From: Lactiplantibacillus xiangfangensis
Lineage (GTDB): Bacteria; Bacillota; Bacilli; Lactobacillales; Lactobacillaceae
Direction of reading: 5' to 3'
Length of the DNA stretch: 64,000 nucleotides
NCBI RefSeq assembly: GCF_001438845.1
Contig: NZ_JQCL01000103.1
Location: 101,742-165,741 of the forward strand
Shown in pieces: positions 32,259-40,261 of the stretch. The position numbers and the translations under genes were made by a program. Position 1 is the stretch's first letter; every line of letters begins with the position of its first letter. Below the pieces are notes generated by a model. That model searched no databases. It was given only the letters and a program-made list of their open reading frames with translations, and was not told where the DNA came from.

Positions 32259-33605
32259 ATGTCAATTAATAGTACATTAGCCACTTGGACCGGCAAATCC
32301 GCGTATTGGTTTTTACACACCTTTCGCGGCGGCGGTAGTTCCTTGCCTGGTAAGCTGGCGTTAAAACTCGATCCAGCCATTTTAAAACATCTCGCGAAAA
32401 ACTATGACGTCATCGTCATTACTGGGACCAATGGTAAAACACTTACGACCGCACTGACGGTCAAAGTTTTACGCGAACAGTACCCTGACATTTTGACTAA
32501 CCCCAGTGGGTCTAATATGAAACAAGGTATCGTAACGACCTTTTTAACGGCCCCTAAAGCGCATCAAAAACCGCTGGCCGTCTTAGAAGTCGACGAAGCT
32601 AACGTTATCATGGTCACGAAGTACATTACGCCCAAAGCGTTTGTCTTCACTAACATCTTCCGTGACCAAATGGACCGCTACGGCGAAATTTATACTACTT
32701 ACAAAAAAATCTTAGACGGGGTCGCCCTGGCACCCGAAGCGACGATCATCGCTAACGGCGACTTGCCCCTCTTCCACTCAAAAAAATTACCGAACCCCAT
32801 TTTGTACTACGGATTCGATTATCAAGCTGACCGCGATCAACAGGCACCGGCTAATACGGACGGCCTGTTATGTCCTAACTGTCAGCATATCTTGCGCTAC
32901 CATAGCCGCACCTATAGTAATATGGGAAAGTATTACTGCCCGCACTGCGGCTTTGAACGCCCACAGCTGACTTGGAAGCTCAACGCCTTAACCACGATGA
33001 CACCGACAAGTTCTGATTTTGAAATCAACGGTCAGCCCATGCACCTAAATATCGGTGGCCAATATAATATTTATAATGCACTAGCGGCGTTTGCCGTTGG
33101 CCGTTTCATGGACGTTCCCGCTAAAAAGATCGCCCACGCACTCAGCGAAAATGACGAACAAGTCTTTGGCCGCCAAGAAATTTTCCACGTTGGGGACAAG
33201 GACGTCACGTTAGTCTTGGTCAAAAACCCGGTTGGCTTAAACCAAGTGATTCAAATGATCAGTACCGACGACCGGCCCTTCTCGTTTGCGGCATTGTTGA
33301 ACGCTAACTACGCTGACGGAATTGACACTAGTTGGATCTGGGACGGCGACTTTGAGCAGTTGTTACAACTGGACATCCCCGCTTTCATTAGTGGTGGTGA
33401 ACGTTACCGCGACATCACGTTCCGTTTGAAGGTCGCCGGGGTCGCACCCGATGATTTAACGATCATCCCCGACCTAACGGAAATGACTGCTGCCATTCAA
33501 AAATTACCAACTAAACAGGTCTACGTCGTCGCGACTTACACGGCGATGCTCCAATTACGGAAACAACTAGCCAGTCAAGGCATTATTGATGGGGGGATGG
33601 CTTAA
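32259..33605 (+). CDS. murT: Lipid II isoglutaminyl synthase, Mur-ligase subunit MurT
   Basis: 448 aa. Mur-ligase P-loop TGTNGKTLTT at residues 55-64, a central four-Cys zinc ribbon (CPNC...CPHC, ~205-235) typical of MurT, then a DUF1727 C-terminal domain. With GatD it amidates the D-Glu of the stem peptide to D-isoglutamine. Its stop overlaps the gatD start by one base (TAATG). A ~90-base leader precedes it. Confidence 0.96.
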   Translation: MSINSTLATWTGKSAYWFLHTFRGGGSSLPGKLALKLDPAILKHLAKNYDVIVITGTNGKTLTTALTVKVLREQYPDILTNPSGSNMKQGIVTTFLTAPKAHQKPLAVLEVDEANVIMVTKYITPKAFVFTNIFRDQMDRYGEIYTTYKKILDGVALAPEATIIANGDLPLFHSKKLPNPILYYGFDYQADRDQQAPANTDGLLCPNCQHILRYHSRTYSNMGKYYCPHCGFERPQLTWKLNALTTMTPTSSDFEINGQPMHLNIGGQYNIYNALAAFAVGRFMDVPAKKIAHALSENDEQVFGRQEIFHVGDKDVTLVLVKNPVGLNQVIQMISTDDRPFSFAALLNANYADGIDTSWIWDGDFEQLLQLDIPAFISGGERYRDITFRLKVAGVAPDDLTIIPDLTEMTAAIQKLPTKQVYVVATYTAMLQLRKQLASQGIIDGGMA

Positions 33606-34327
33606 TGACTTACACACTACACACCGCCCATTTATACGGCGACTTAATGAATACTTACGGCGACATTGGCAATATTTTAGCCATGCGCTACTACGCTAAA
33701 GCGGTCGACGCCACCATTGACGTTGACTTAGTCAGCTTGGACGACGCCTTTGATGCCGACCAGTACGACTTCGTTTTATTTGGCGGTGGTCAAGACTACG
33801 AACAGACCATCGTTTCGAAAGATCTCCAAACGAAAAAGGCCGCGTTAACGGCCTACATCGAAAATGGCGGACCCTTCTTGGCCATCTGTGGTGGGTTTCA
33901 AATGTTAGGCCACTACTACATCGGTGCTCAGGGTGAAAAGATTCCCGGTATCGGTGCACTCGACCACTACACGCTAAGCCAAGACAATAACCGGTTTATC
34001 GGTAACATCACGATTAAAAACGCCGAGACCGACCAAACCTACTACGGTTTTGAAAACCACAACGGGATGACTTTTCTCGGTGAAGGCGAACGCCCACTCG
34101 GTAAAGTCTTACAGGGTAATGGTAATAACGGTAAGGACGCAACCGAAGGCGTTATTTATAAAAACACCTTTGGGTCATATTTCCACGGCCCCATCTTAGC
34201 CCGCAACGAAGCACTCGCTAAGCGGATTCTGAAATTATCCTTACAACGGAAGTACCCGGATGCCGATTTCAGCGCACTTGATCAACTAAACGAAGACCTG
34301 ACTAAAAACGTCGTGGTCAAACCTTAA
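33605..34327 (+). CDS. gatD: Lipid II isoglutaminyl synthase, glutaminase subunit GatD
   Basis: 240 aa. CobQ/CobB-like class I glutamine amidotransferase with nucleophile Cys95 in FLAICGGFQMLG and catalytic His near FGSYFHGPIL. Supplies ammonia from glutamine to MurT. Translationally coupled to murT. Confidence 0.96.
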   Translation: MTYTLHTAHLYGDLMNTYGDIGNILAMRYYAKAVDATIDVDLVSLDDAFDADQYDFVLFGGGQDYEQTIVSKDLQTKKAALTAYIENGGPFLAICGGFQMLGHYYIGAQGEKIPGIGALDHYTLSQDNNRFIGNITIKNAETDQTYYGFENHNGMTFLGEGERPLGKVLQGNGNNGKDATEGVIYKNTFGSYFHGPILARNEALAKRILKLSLQRKYPDADFSALDQLNEDLTKNVVVKP

Positions 34328-34335
34328 CATTAAAC

Positions 34336-34410
34336 AAAAAAGCGTTTGCCCCACTCCCCAGCTCAATCCGCTAACGCGGTGGTGCCCAGGAAGTGGACAA
34401 ACGCTTTTTT
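34336..34410. terminator. Large terminator hairpin after gatD
   Basis: AAAAAAGCGTTTG and CAAACGCTTTTTT arms continue inward with CCCACT / AGTGG; T-runs on both strands. The 40-base apical part is itself G/C rich and partly paired. Confidence 0.85.
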
Positions 34411-34523
34411 GTTTCGACGTCAATGTAAGCCCTACCATTAGTTAACCCCTCAAAGTTATAAAAAATATTTATAGACTTTAAGGAAGTATTTTCCAATAAC
34501 CTGATAGTATCAGTTAATTAAGC

Positions 34524-34566
34524 AAAAAAAGATTGATTCGCTAAACTGCGCGTATCAATCTTTTTT
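34524..34566. terminator. Terminator of manA
   Basis: AAAAAGATTGAT pairs with ATCAATCTTTTTT, T-runs on both strands; ~20 bases after the manA stop. Confidence 0.8.
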
Positions 34567-34588
34567 ATCATGTCAGGGGTTTAACTAA

Positions 34589-35554
34589 TTACGCTTTTTC
34601 ACCAGGTTCGGAAGCAATAATTTGGAGATCACCCTTTAACGTCCATTGTTTAACATCAAACGGTAAAATGAAGTGCACGCCCTTAGCAAGTGGATAATCC
34701 TTGCCGTCGACGCTGATGCTCCCCTTACCAGCTAGTACGGAAACCAAGGTATATGGGGCTTTACCACGATTGAAGGTCGCCTGACCATCAGTCAAACGCC
34801 ATTGCCAGACACCAAAGAATGGTGACTGGACATACTTCGTGACGGTCGCATCCCCAACCTTCGTCGTCGTAATGTCTAAGTCGGGATCATGGTGTGGCAC
34901 GTTCGTCGTATCAATTGACTGTTGCAAGTGTAATTCACGCTTTTGGCCAGTCGTCTTATCAACGCGGTCCCAATCGTAAAGCCGGTAAGTGGTGTCAGAA
35001 CTTTGTTGCGTTTCAAGCACCATAATGCCCTTACCAACCGCGTGAATGGTCCCTGATGGCACGTAGAGGAAGTCACCCGGTTTAACGGGGACCCGCCGCA
35101 AAAGCTTATCCCATTCGCCATTATTGATCCATTCGGCAAGTTGTTCACGCGTCTTGGCGTGGTGACCATAAATCATTGTCGCCCCGGGTTCAGCCGCAAT
35201 CACGTACCAGCATTCAGTCTTACCAAGTTCGTGCTCATGCTCAGCGGCGTAAGCATCGTCGGGATGGACTTGCACGGATAGGTCTTCACTAGCATCCAAA
35301 ATCTTAGTTAACAGTGGGAAAACGTCGCCCTTAGCATTGCCAAAGACATCGCGGTGTTCGGCCCAGACCCGGTCCAAAGTCATCCCTGCGTACGGCCCAT
35401 TTTCAACGGTTGCTGGACCATGGGGATGCGCTGAGATTGCCCAGCATTCACCAGTATGATCACTTGGAATATCGTAACCAAAGTCAGTATGTAACTTCGT
35501 ACCGCCCCAAATTTTTTCGTGAAAAACGGGCTCTAAGAAATAAGGTTCGCTCAT
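34589..35554 (-). CDS. manA: Mannose-6-phosphate isomerase, class I
   Basis: 321 aa from ATG 35554 (MSEPYFLEPVFHEKIWGG), with GGAGTG upstream. Zinc ligands in VQVHPDDAYA, GKTECWYV and SGTIHAVGKG. Interconverts mannose-6-P and fructose-6-P in the cytoplasm. Single gene between terminators. Confidence 0.95.
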   Translation of the reverse strand: MSEPYFLEPVFHEKIWGGTKLHTDFGYDIPSDHTGECWAISAHPHGPATVENGPYAGMTLDRVWAEHRDVFGNAKGDVFPLLTKILDASEDLSVQVHPDDAYAAEHEHELGKTECWYVIAAEPGATMIYGHHAKTREQLAEWINNGEWDKLLRRVPVKPGDFLYVPSGTIHAVGKGIMVLETQQSSDTTYRLYDWDRVDKTTGQKRELHLQQSIDTTNVPHHDPDLDITTTKVGDATVTKYVQSPFFGVWQWRLTDGQATFNRGKAPYTLVSVLAGKGSISVDGKDYPLAKGVHFILPFDVKQWTLKGDLQIIASEPGEKA

Positions 35555-35657
35555 AAATTCGACACACTCCATTGTTTGATTTGTTAATTAAATTCTATCA
35601 TAAATGAAAGCGGTTGTGAAATGATGACTACTCTTTTGTTTAAAATTGTCTATTCTT

Positions 35658-36677
35658 TTATTCGTTATTAGCAATGTCTGCTAGCCAAGCTGCAATCAAG
35701 TGCCGCCGAGCTGGCAAGAAACTGCTGTTTCGCACCGTCGGATGAACCCGATTAGATAGAAAAATTAGGCCGACCTGGCGCTGTCGATCTAGCATCAGTA
35801 ACGTTCCGGTATAGCCAGTGTGAAAGATCACCGGTGGCTGTTGTGCGGCCGGGTGCCATAAGTTCCAACCAAAGCTACGCCGTAACTGGTGGTTCGGTGT
35901 CCAATCACGATAAAGTTGTTGAATCGTCGGCTGATCAAGGACACCGGGAACATCCAACTGGCCTAGCATGAACCGGGAAAAGCGCGTTAAGTCGGCAACA
36001 CTAGCAAACAAGCCGGCCGAACCGCAGTGTTGTTGAAGCACCTGGCCCTTAGGATCGTGCACGATGCCCCGTAAGAGCCCCGTTGTTTGTGAGTAGACCG
36101 TTGGTACGGCCTGCGCTGGGTCCGGTGTAAACGTCGCGTCCGGTAACCCTAATGGTTGTAATACGCGGTGAGTCACCGCATCCTGAACCGCTTCGCCCGT
36201 TAATTTTTCAATAATCAGACCCATTAAAATCAGCTCCAGGTCCGTGTAGACTACCCGGTGATTTAAGTTTGTCACGCTGACAGGCAACGCTTGGATTGCC
36301 GCTAGCAGGTCGTTAGCGGGCAACGCATTCCGGTTCGGAATATAGCCACTCAACCCACTCGTATGCGTCATTAAATTTAAAACGGTCACCGCTGGTGCTT
36401 GAAAAGCTGGTAAATAATCGTGCACCGGCCGATTGATGTCCAAAGCGCCACTTTTCATCAACTGTAAGGCAACTGTCGTCGTTCCGACCACTTTAGTGAC
36501 CGATGCCAAATCATACAACGCATGGGGCCACAAAGCTTCTCGTTGCGGCTTAATCGCCGCCACGCCGACTTGATGCTGAACAAGGTCGGTCCCATTAATC
36601 AGACCATAACTGGCCCCCGGAATAATTTCTTGATCAACCATTGCTTGAATGACGCGCTGTGTTCGTTCAAATTCCAT
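35658..36677 (-). CDS. Beta-lactamase-related serine hydrolase (class C / EstB-like)
   Basis: 339 aa, no clear signal peptide. SVTK at residues 59-62 is the SxxK nucleophile motif; VVYTDLELILMG holds the Tyr motif in a YxD rather than YxN form; FHTGYTGT supplies the HxG/KTG equivalent. Members include esterases, D-aminopeptidases and PBP4-like proteins; the substrate is unknown. Next to manA but in its own unit. Confidence 0.87.
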   Translation of the reverse strand: MEFERTQRVIQAMVDQEIIPGASYGLINGTDLVQHQVGVAAIKPQREALWPHALYDLASVTKVVGTTTVALQLMKSGALDINRPVHDYLPAFQAPAVTVLNLMTHTSGLSGYIPNRNALPANDLLAAIQALPVSVTNLNHRVVYTDLELILMGLIIEKLTGEAVQDAVTHRVLQPLGLPDATFTPDPAQAVPTVYSQTTGLLRGIVHDPKGQVLQQHCGSAGLFASVADLTRFSRFMLGQLDVPGVLDQPTIQQLYRDWTPNHQLRRSFGWNLWHPAAQQPPVIFHTGYTGTLLMLDRQRQVGLIFLSNRVHPTVRNSSFLPARRHLIAAWLADIANNE

Positions 36678-36759
36678 CTATTGATCCATTCTCTCTTCTA
36701 AAATAATTACTCTCAGTGTAAGGCAACTTACGGTTAATCACTAGTCGTTTTAACAAAAC

Positions 36760-36945
36760 TTAGTGATTCTGTTCGTGGAGTAACCGGGGTAATACGGCCG
36801 CCCAATACGCGATAAATCCAATGACGACAACACTACCTGCAACGTGCATCCCAATTAATTGCAATTGCCACAAGATCATCGCAATGACGATCACAATGGC
36901 ACTTCCCCACTCAACGTACTTGCCATAACGATATAAAAAAGCCAT
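36760..36945 (-). CDS. Small membrane protein
   Basis: 61 aa with two hydrophobic segments (VIVIAMILWQLQLIG and VAGSVVVIGFIAYWAAVLP). A GAGGTGAT site precedes the ATG. Unrecognised; probably an integral membrane protein of a lactobacillus-specific family. Confidence 0.6.
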   Translation of the reverse strand: MAFLYRYGKYVEWGSAIVIVIAMILWQLQLIGMHVAGSVVVIGFIAYWAAVLPRLLHEQNH

Positions 36946-37004
36946 GGGATCACCTCTATTTAATTTACATTTTAACGAACAGCTGGCTATCCAGTCAAAA
37001 TAAA

Positions 37005-37112
37005 GCGACGGGAGTGGGTCAAAAGACGGTTAATTTGTGAGCATTAACGTGAAACCGTCACAATAGAAAAAGTCGTTCAGAAATATCAAAAGTATTTCTG
37101 AACGACTTTTTG
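37005..37112. terminator. ilvE terminator plus intergenic repeat, copy 3
   Basis: 37067-37112 is a strong hairpin (AAAAAGTCGTTCAGAAATA / TATTTCTGAACGACTTTTT). 37005-37062 carries GAGTGGGTCAAAAGACGGTT and CATTAACGTGAAACCGTC. Both halves have relatives at 8729-8836. Confidence 0.75.
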
Positions 37113-37145
37113 AGTCTTGTTCCGGACTCGTCTAAATCACTTATT

Positions 37146-38174
37146 TTAATCTAAATCTACTTTTTGTACCCAGCCTTCAGGAGCTTCGCGGTCCCCAAAT
37201 TGAATACCCGTTAATTCGTCATATAACTTCTTCGTGACGGGACCAACTTCAGTTTCACTATAGAAGACGTGGAGGTTACCATTATGTTCCAACCCACCGA
37301 TTGGTGAAATAACGGCGGCCGTCCCACAAGCACCGGCTTCTGTAAACCGATCCAAATCATCGATGTAGACGTCGCCTTGTTCGGTCTTCATCCCAAATTT
37401 ATGTTCTGCTAAGTAAAGTAATGAGTACTTAGTGACGGAAGGCAAGATTGATGGTGACTTTGGTGTCACAAACGTACCATCCTTGGTAATTCCAAAGAAG
37501 TTAGCTGAGCCGACTTCTTCAATCTTTTTGTGGTCCACTGGATCCAAGTAAACACAATCCGAGTAACCATGTTGATGCGCTTCTTGTCCTGGGAATAAAC
37601 TAGCAGCGTAGTTCCCACCAACTTTGTAAGCACCGGTCCCTTTATGCGCAGCCCGGTCGTAGTTCGACGTTGTGAAGTTAGTTGGGGTCATGCCACCCTT
37701 GAAGTAACTCCCAACGGGCATTGCAAAGACTGTGAAAATGTATTCTTGGGCAGGATGGACACCGATGTTACCACCGACCCCAATCATTAAAGGCCGTAAG
37801 TACAAGGTCGCACCCGTCCCATATGGTGGCACGTAGTCTTGGTTCGCCTTAACAACTTGCTTGACCGCGTCAACGAACATGTCCGTTGGTACTTGGGGCA
37901 TTAACAAGCGTTCACAGCTGGTCTGCATCCGCGCTGCGTTCCGGTCTGGCCGGAATAATTGAACACTGCCGTCCTTAGTCCGATAAGCTTTTAAGCCTTC
38001 AAAATCTTGTTGCCCATAGTGTAAAGCTGTCGAACCTTCACTAATATGTAAAGTTGCATCACCAGTAAGTTCTTTCTTATACCACTCGCCATCTTTATAA
38101 TACGCACGATAACGATATGGGAGATTGCGGTATTCAAACCCTAAGTTATTCCAGTCCAATTGTACATCTGCCAT
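37146..38174 (-). CDS. ilvE: Branched-chain amino-acid aminotransferase
   Basis: 342 aa from ATG 38174 after AAGGAAG. Fold-type IV PLP enzyme: AHKGTGAYKVGGNYAAS holds the PLP lysine, then EEVGSANFFGI and TEAGACGTAAVISPIG. Transaminates Leu, Ile and Val with 2-oxoglutarate. Its 2-oxo-acid products are substrates of the hydroxyisocaproate dehydrogenase at 7603. The promoter is strong and overlaps a palindrome. Confidence 0.96.
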   Translation of the reverse strand: MADVQLDWNNLGFEYRNLPYRYRAYYKDGEWYKKELTGDATLHISEGSTALHYGQQDFEGLKAYRTKDGSVQLFRPDRNAARMQTSCERLLMPQVPTDMFVDAVKQVVKANQDYVPPYGTGATLYLRPLMIGVGGNIGVHPAQEYIFTVFAMPVGSYFKGGMTPTNFTTSNYDRAAHKGTGAYKVGGNYAASLFPGQEAHQHGYSDCVYLDPVDHKKIEEVGSANFFGITKDGTFVTPKSPSILPSVTKYSLLYLAEHKFGMKTEQGDVYIDDLDRFTEAGACGTAAVISPIGGLEHNGNLHVFYSETEVGPVTKKLYDELTGIQFGDREAPEGWVQKVDLD

Positions 38175-38204
38175 GTAATTCAACTTCCTTTATATGTAAT
38201 TTAC

Positions 38205-38222
38205 TCAAATTAATTAATTTGA
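38205..38222. promoter_or_regulatory. Perfect AT-rich palindrome, putative operator
   Basis: TCAAATTAATTAATTTGA, an 18-base perfect palindrome about 12 bases downstream of the ilvE -10. TCAAATTAATTAAT recurs at 38285-38298 beside the -10 of the divergent gene. Confidence 0.5.
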
Positions 38223-38233
38223 ATTTAATTAAA

Positions 38234-38262
38234 AGATTAATAGTTTATGAGAACTTTGTCAA
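38234..38262 (-). promoter_or_regulatory. Promoter of ilvE
   Basis: TTGACA, 17-base spacer, TAATCT on the minus strand. Confidence 0.85.
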
Positions 38263-38342
38263 GCTGTTTCAGAAAACATTTTCCATCAAATTAATTAATC
38301 TTTGTTATAATGGACTTAAATTTAACAAAGGACTGGTTCGTC

Positions 38343-38672
38343 GTGGCAAGTAATTCTGATTCAATCTATAATGTCATGTTCTACATCGCTCATCACCCGG
38401 CAGAAATCACCTTCACGACACCGGGCTACACCAACGTGGTGCGGATGAGTATTCCCGACCAGATTAAAGTCGCCAACCCGGAAATCTATTTTCCCAATAA
38501 TAAACTGCTCGTCAACCGTTTTCAGGACGACTTTGTGGCCAAAAACGGTAACTTACTTGACTTTTTCTTCGATTATACCGAAAAGAAAGTCCCCAATTAT
38601 CACGAAGTCTGGGTCTCCACTGCCCACTTATCTGACAAACACATCTACTTTTTGGAATTGTCATTCGAATAA
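38343..38672 (+). CDS. Small conserved protein of unknown function
   Basis: 109 aa from the GTG at 38343. The in-frame ATG at 38310 overlaps a TATAAT (38306-38311) that looks like this gene's own -10, so that start is unlikely; AAAGGA lies 10-12 bases before the GTG. Rich in aromatic residues (ending HIYFLELSFE), no membrane segment. Divergent from ilvE and sharing its AT-rich motif. Unrecognised. Confidence 0.6.
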   Translation: MASNSDSIYNVMFYIAHHPAEITFTTPGYTNVVRMSIPDQIKVANPEIYFPNNKLLVNRFQDDFVAKNGNLLDFFFDYTEKKVPNYHEVWVSTAHLSDKHIYFLELSFE

Positions 38673-38758
38673 ATTCATTGGAGCTGCGGCAAACGTCGTG
38701 GCTCTTTTTTTAGACCGCCCCCGCCGAAAAGATTATTTGTCTAACGTTGGTCGCTCCA

Positions 38759-38922
38759 CCGGACAGAATCAGTGGGCTGTGAGGTCGGCTACAGCCAGGG
38801 TACGGGCTTCCGCCTCGCTTGTAAGCCTAAAGCCCAAGTCTTCCAAGACGCCATGCACTGTAACCTGGCAAAAAACGTCAGCTAACAGTGCCGACACGGC
38901 CCACTGATTCTGCCGGCTACAC
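38759..38922 (+). ncRNA. Long multibranched hairpin upstream of element B
   Basis: CCGGACAGAATCAGTGGGC (from 38759) pairs with GCCCACTGATTCTGCCGG (to ~38922) over ~22 bp. Nested inside are GTCGGC / GCCGAC and CCAGGGTAC / GTAACCTGG. Frames through it lack a ribosome site and do not look coding. CTACACTA directly follows, as in the region before element A. Confidence 0.5.
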
Positions 38923-38980
38923 TAGGATTGGTTAAAAACAAGCCAAATCAATTTTCATCGAAAGATCACCCTAGCTGGAG

Positions 38981-39141
38981 GTCGACCATGATGAATCTGC
39001 CGCGAAAGTGGCGTTGACCGGTGGATTTCCGGTTTACGCCACCGACGTCTTGCGAGACGTGGGGTTGCGGCTTGCAAGCGAGGACTAAGACCGTTTCTCA
39101 GGCTTAGTCCGGTCGCCGCGGCGGGTGAAATCATGGGCGGC
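38981..39141 (+). ncRNA. Structured RNA-like element B (pseudoknot family)
   Basis: Closing stem CCATGAT (38986-38992) / ATCATGG (39130-39136), extended outwards by GGTCG / CGGCC and inwards by GCCGCG / CGCGGC. Then GTGGCGT / ACGCCAC carrying CCGG/CCGG, an ACGTCT/AGACGT hairpin, and GGACTAAG (39082-39089) / CTTAGTCC (39103-39110) with GACCG (39089-39093) / CGGTC (39110-39114) as pseudoknot. Same order of stems and the same 9-base loop ending CAGG as element A. Strand uncertain. Confidence 0.55.
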
Positions 39142-39223
39142 CGGAAGCGACAAGTTTACCGAATTTGTTGGTGTATTGTTGGTATCAGTTTTTATGACTT
39201 TCACCCTTCAATCCATTATAAAA

Positions 39224-39266
39224 AAACGGGCGACCATTGGCATTACTGCCAGTTGGTCGCCCGTTT
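39224..39266. terminator. Bidirectional terminator
   Basis: AAACGGGCGACCA and TGGTCGCCCGTTT arms with inner TGGCA/TGCCA. Ends the lipoprotein gene on the minus strand. Confidence 0.85.
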
Positions 39267-39275
39267 GAGGTTAGA

Positions 39276-40247
39276 TTACTTATTCATGAAAATATAAAGG
39301 TCAGCGGCTGAGACACCAATCGTAAAGCGAACCCCTTTTGATGTAATGGGATCGATCGTGGTCGTACTGCTGTTATTACTCTTAGTTTCTTTTTGGAATT
39401 TCTTCATCACGGTCTTAGCATCGGCGCCCGTCGTAGTACTCAACAGCGCAAAGGCCGTCCCGAAATTCTTTTGCCGGGTTTTATTTTTAAACGCCTTGGT
39501 TGGGACGATCATCGCCGCACCTAAAACGTCACCTTTTTGAACGTTAAGGCGGACCGTATAGTCCTTGGTCTTAAGCGCATTGGTTAGACCGTCACTAGGT
39601 GTCTTCGTTGGCAATAGATCATCTTTGACCTTGGCCTTCGCAGTCTTCATAGCTGCAGCGACTTGCTTCTGGCTGGTTTGTAAGCTAGCCGCCTCAGTCT
39701 TCAACTTTGCCCCAGCAACTTGTTGGGCCTGCAGTGTTTGAGCGCCCGTTGCAGCGGCAGCCCCACCAGCTTTAAGTTGGGCTTGCGCCTTTTTAACTTT
39801 AGCTTGAATTGCCGTCTGTTGCTTCTTCAAGGCCGCACCCTGCGTCTGAAGCTTTTTCGCAGCCGCTTGGTCGGACTTGCTGAGCTTGGAGCCAATCAAA
39901 GCATTATTATAAGTCGTTGCCATCTTTTGATAGCCAACAAGTTTCTTACTACCTTGAACGTGAACCGTCTTTGAGCGGCTACCAGATTTAATCTTGACCG
40001 TCTGGCGGGTCGTCTTCGTTGGAACTTGAATCACAAACGTATGGTTACGAACGCGCGCGTGTTTCGTCTTGGCACCGTCAATTTGGTAACTGACCCGACT
40101 CGTCTTCGCATTACCCTTAACGGCAGCGACTAACCCGTTTTGTTTGTAAGTGGTTTTAGTGGTTGATAAAGTGGACTGCCCACAGCCTGCTAGTACTAAA
40201 CTAAGCAGACCTGCGCCGGCAACCACCATTACTGTTTTCCGAAACAA
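39276..40247 (-). CDS. Coiled-coil lipoprotein of unknown function
   Basis: 323 aa. Lipoprotein signal with lipobox LAGC (Cys22). A ~60-residue beta-type region follows, then a Lys/Gln/Ala-rich coiled coil (~110-210) and a globular C-terminal part. No catalytic motif seen. It follows the ABC exporter genes by 14 bases and is probably in the same operon, so it may assist export or envelope function. Unrecognised. Confidence 0.78.
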   Translation of the reverse strand: MFRKTVMVVAGAGLLSLVLAGCGQSTLSTTKTTYKQNGLVAAVKGNAKTSRVSYQIDGAKTKHARVRNHTFVIQVPTKTTRQTVKIKSGSRSKTVHVQGSKKLVGYQKMATTYNNALIGSKLSKSDQAAAKKLQTQGAALKKQQTAIQAKVKKAQAQLKAGGAAAATGAQTLQAQQVAGAKLKTEAASLQTSQKQVAAAMKTAKAKVKDDLLPTKTPSDGLTNALKTKDYTVRLNVQKGDVLGAAMIVPTKAFKNKTRQKNFGTAFALLSTTTGADAKTVMKKFQKETKSNNSSTTTIDPITSKGVRFTIGVSAADLYIFMNK

Positions 40248-40261
40248 ATGACACCCCTCCT

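Noticed and set aside
38310..38672. ATG 38310 as the start of the small gene
   Set aside because: It overlaps the TATAAT of the promoter; GTG 38343 is better placed.
38533..38907. 124-codon plus-strand frame overlapping the end of the 109-aa gene
   Set aside because: Out of frame with a better supported gene and passes through the long hairpin upstream of element B.
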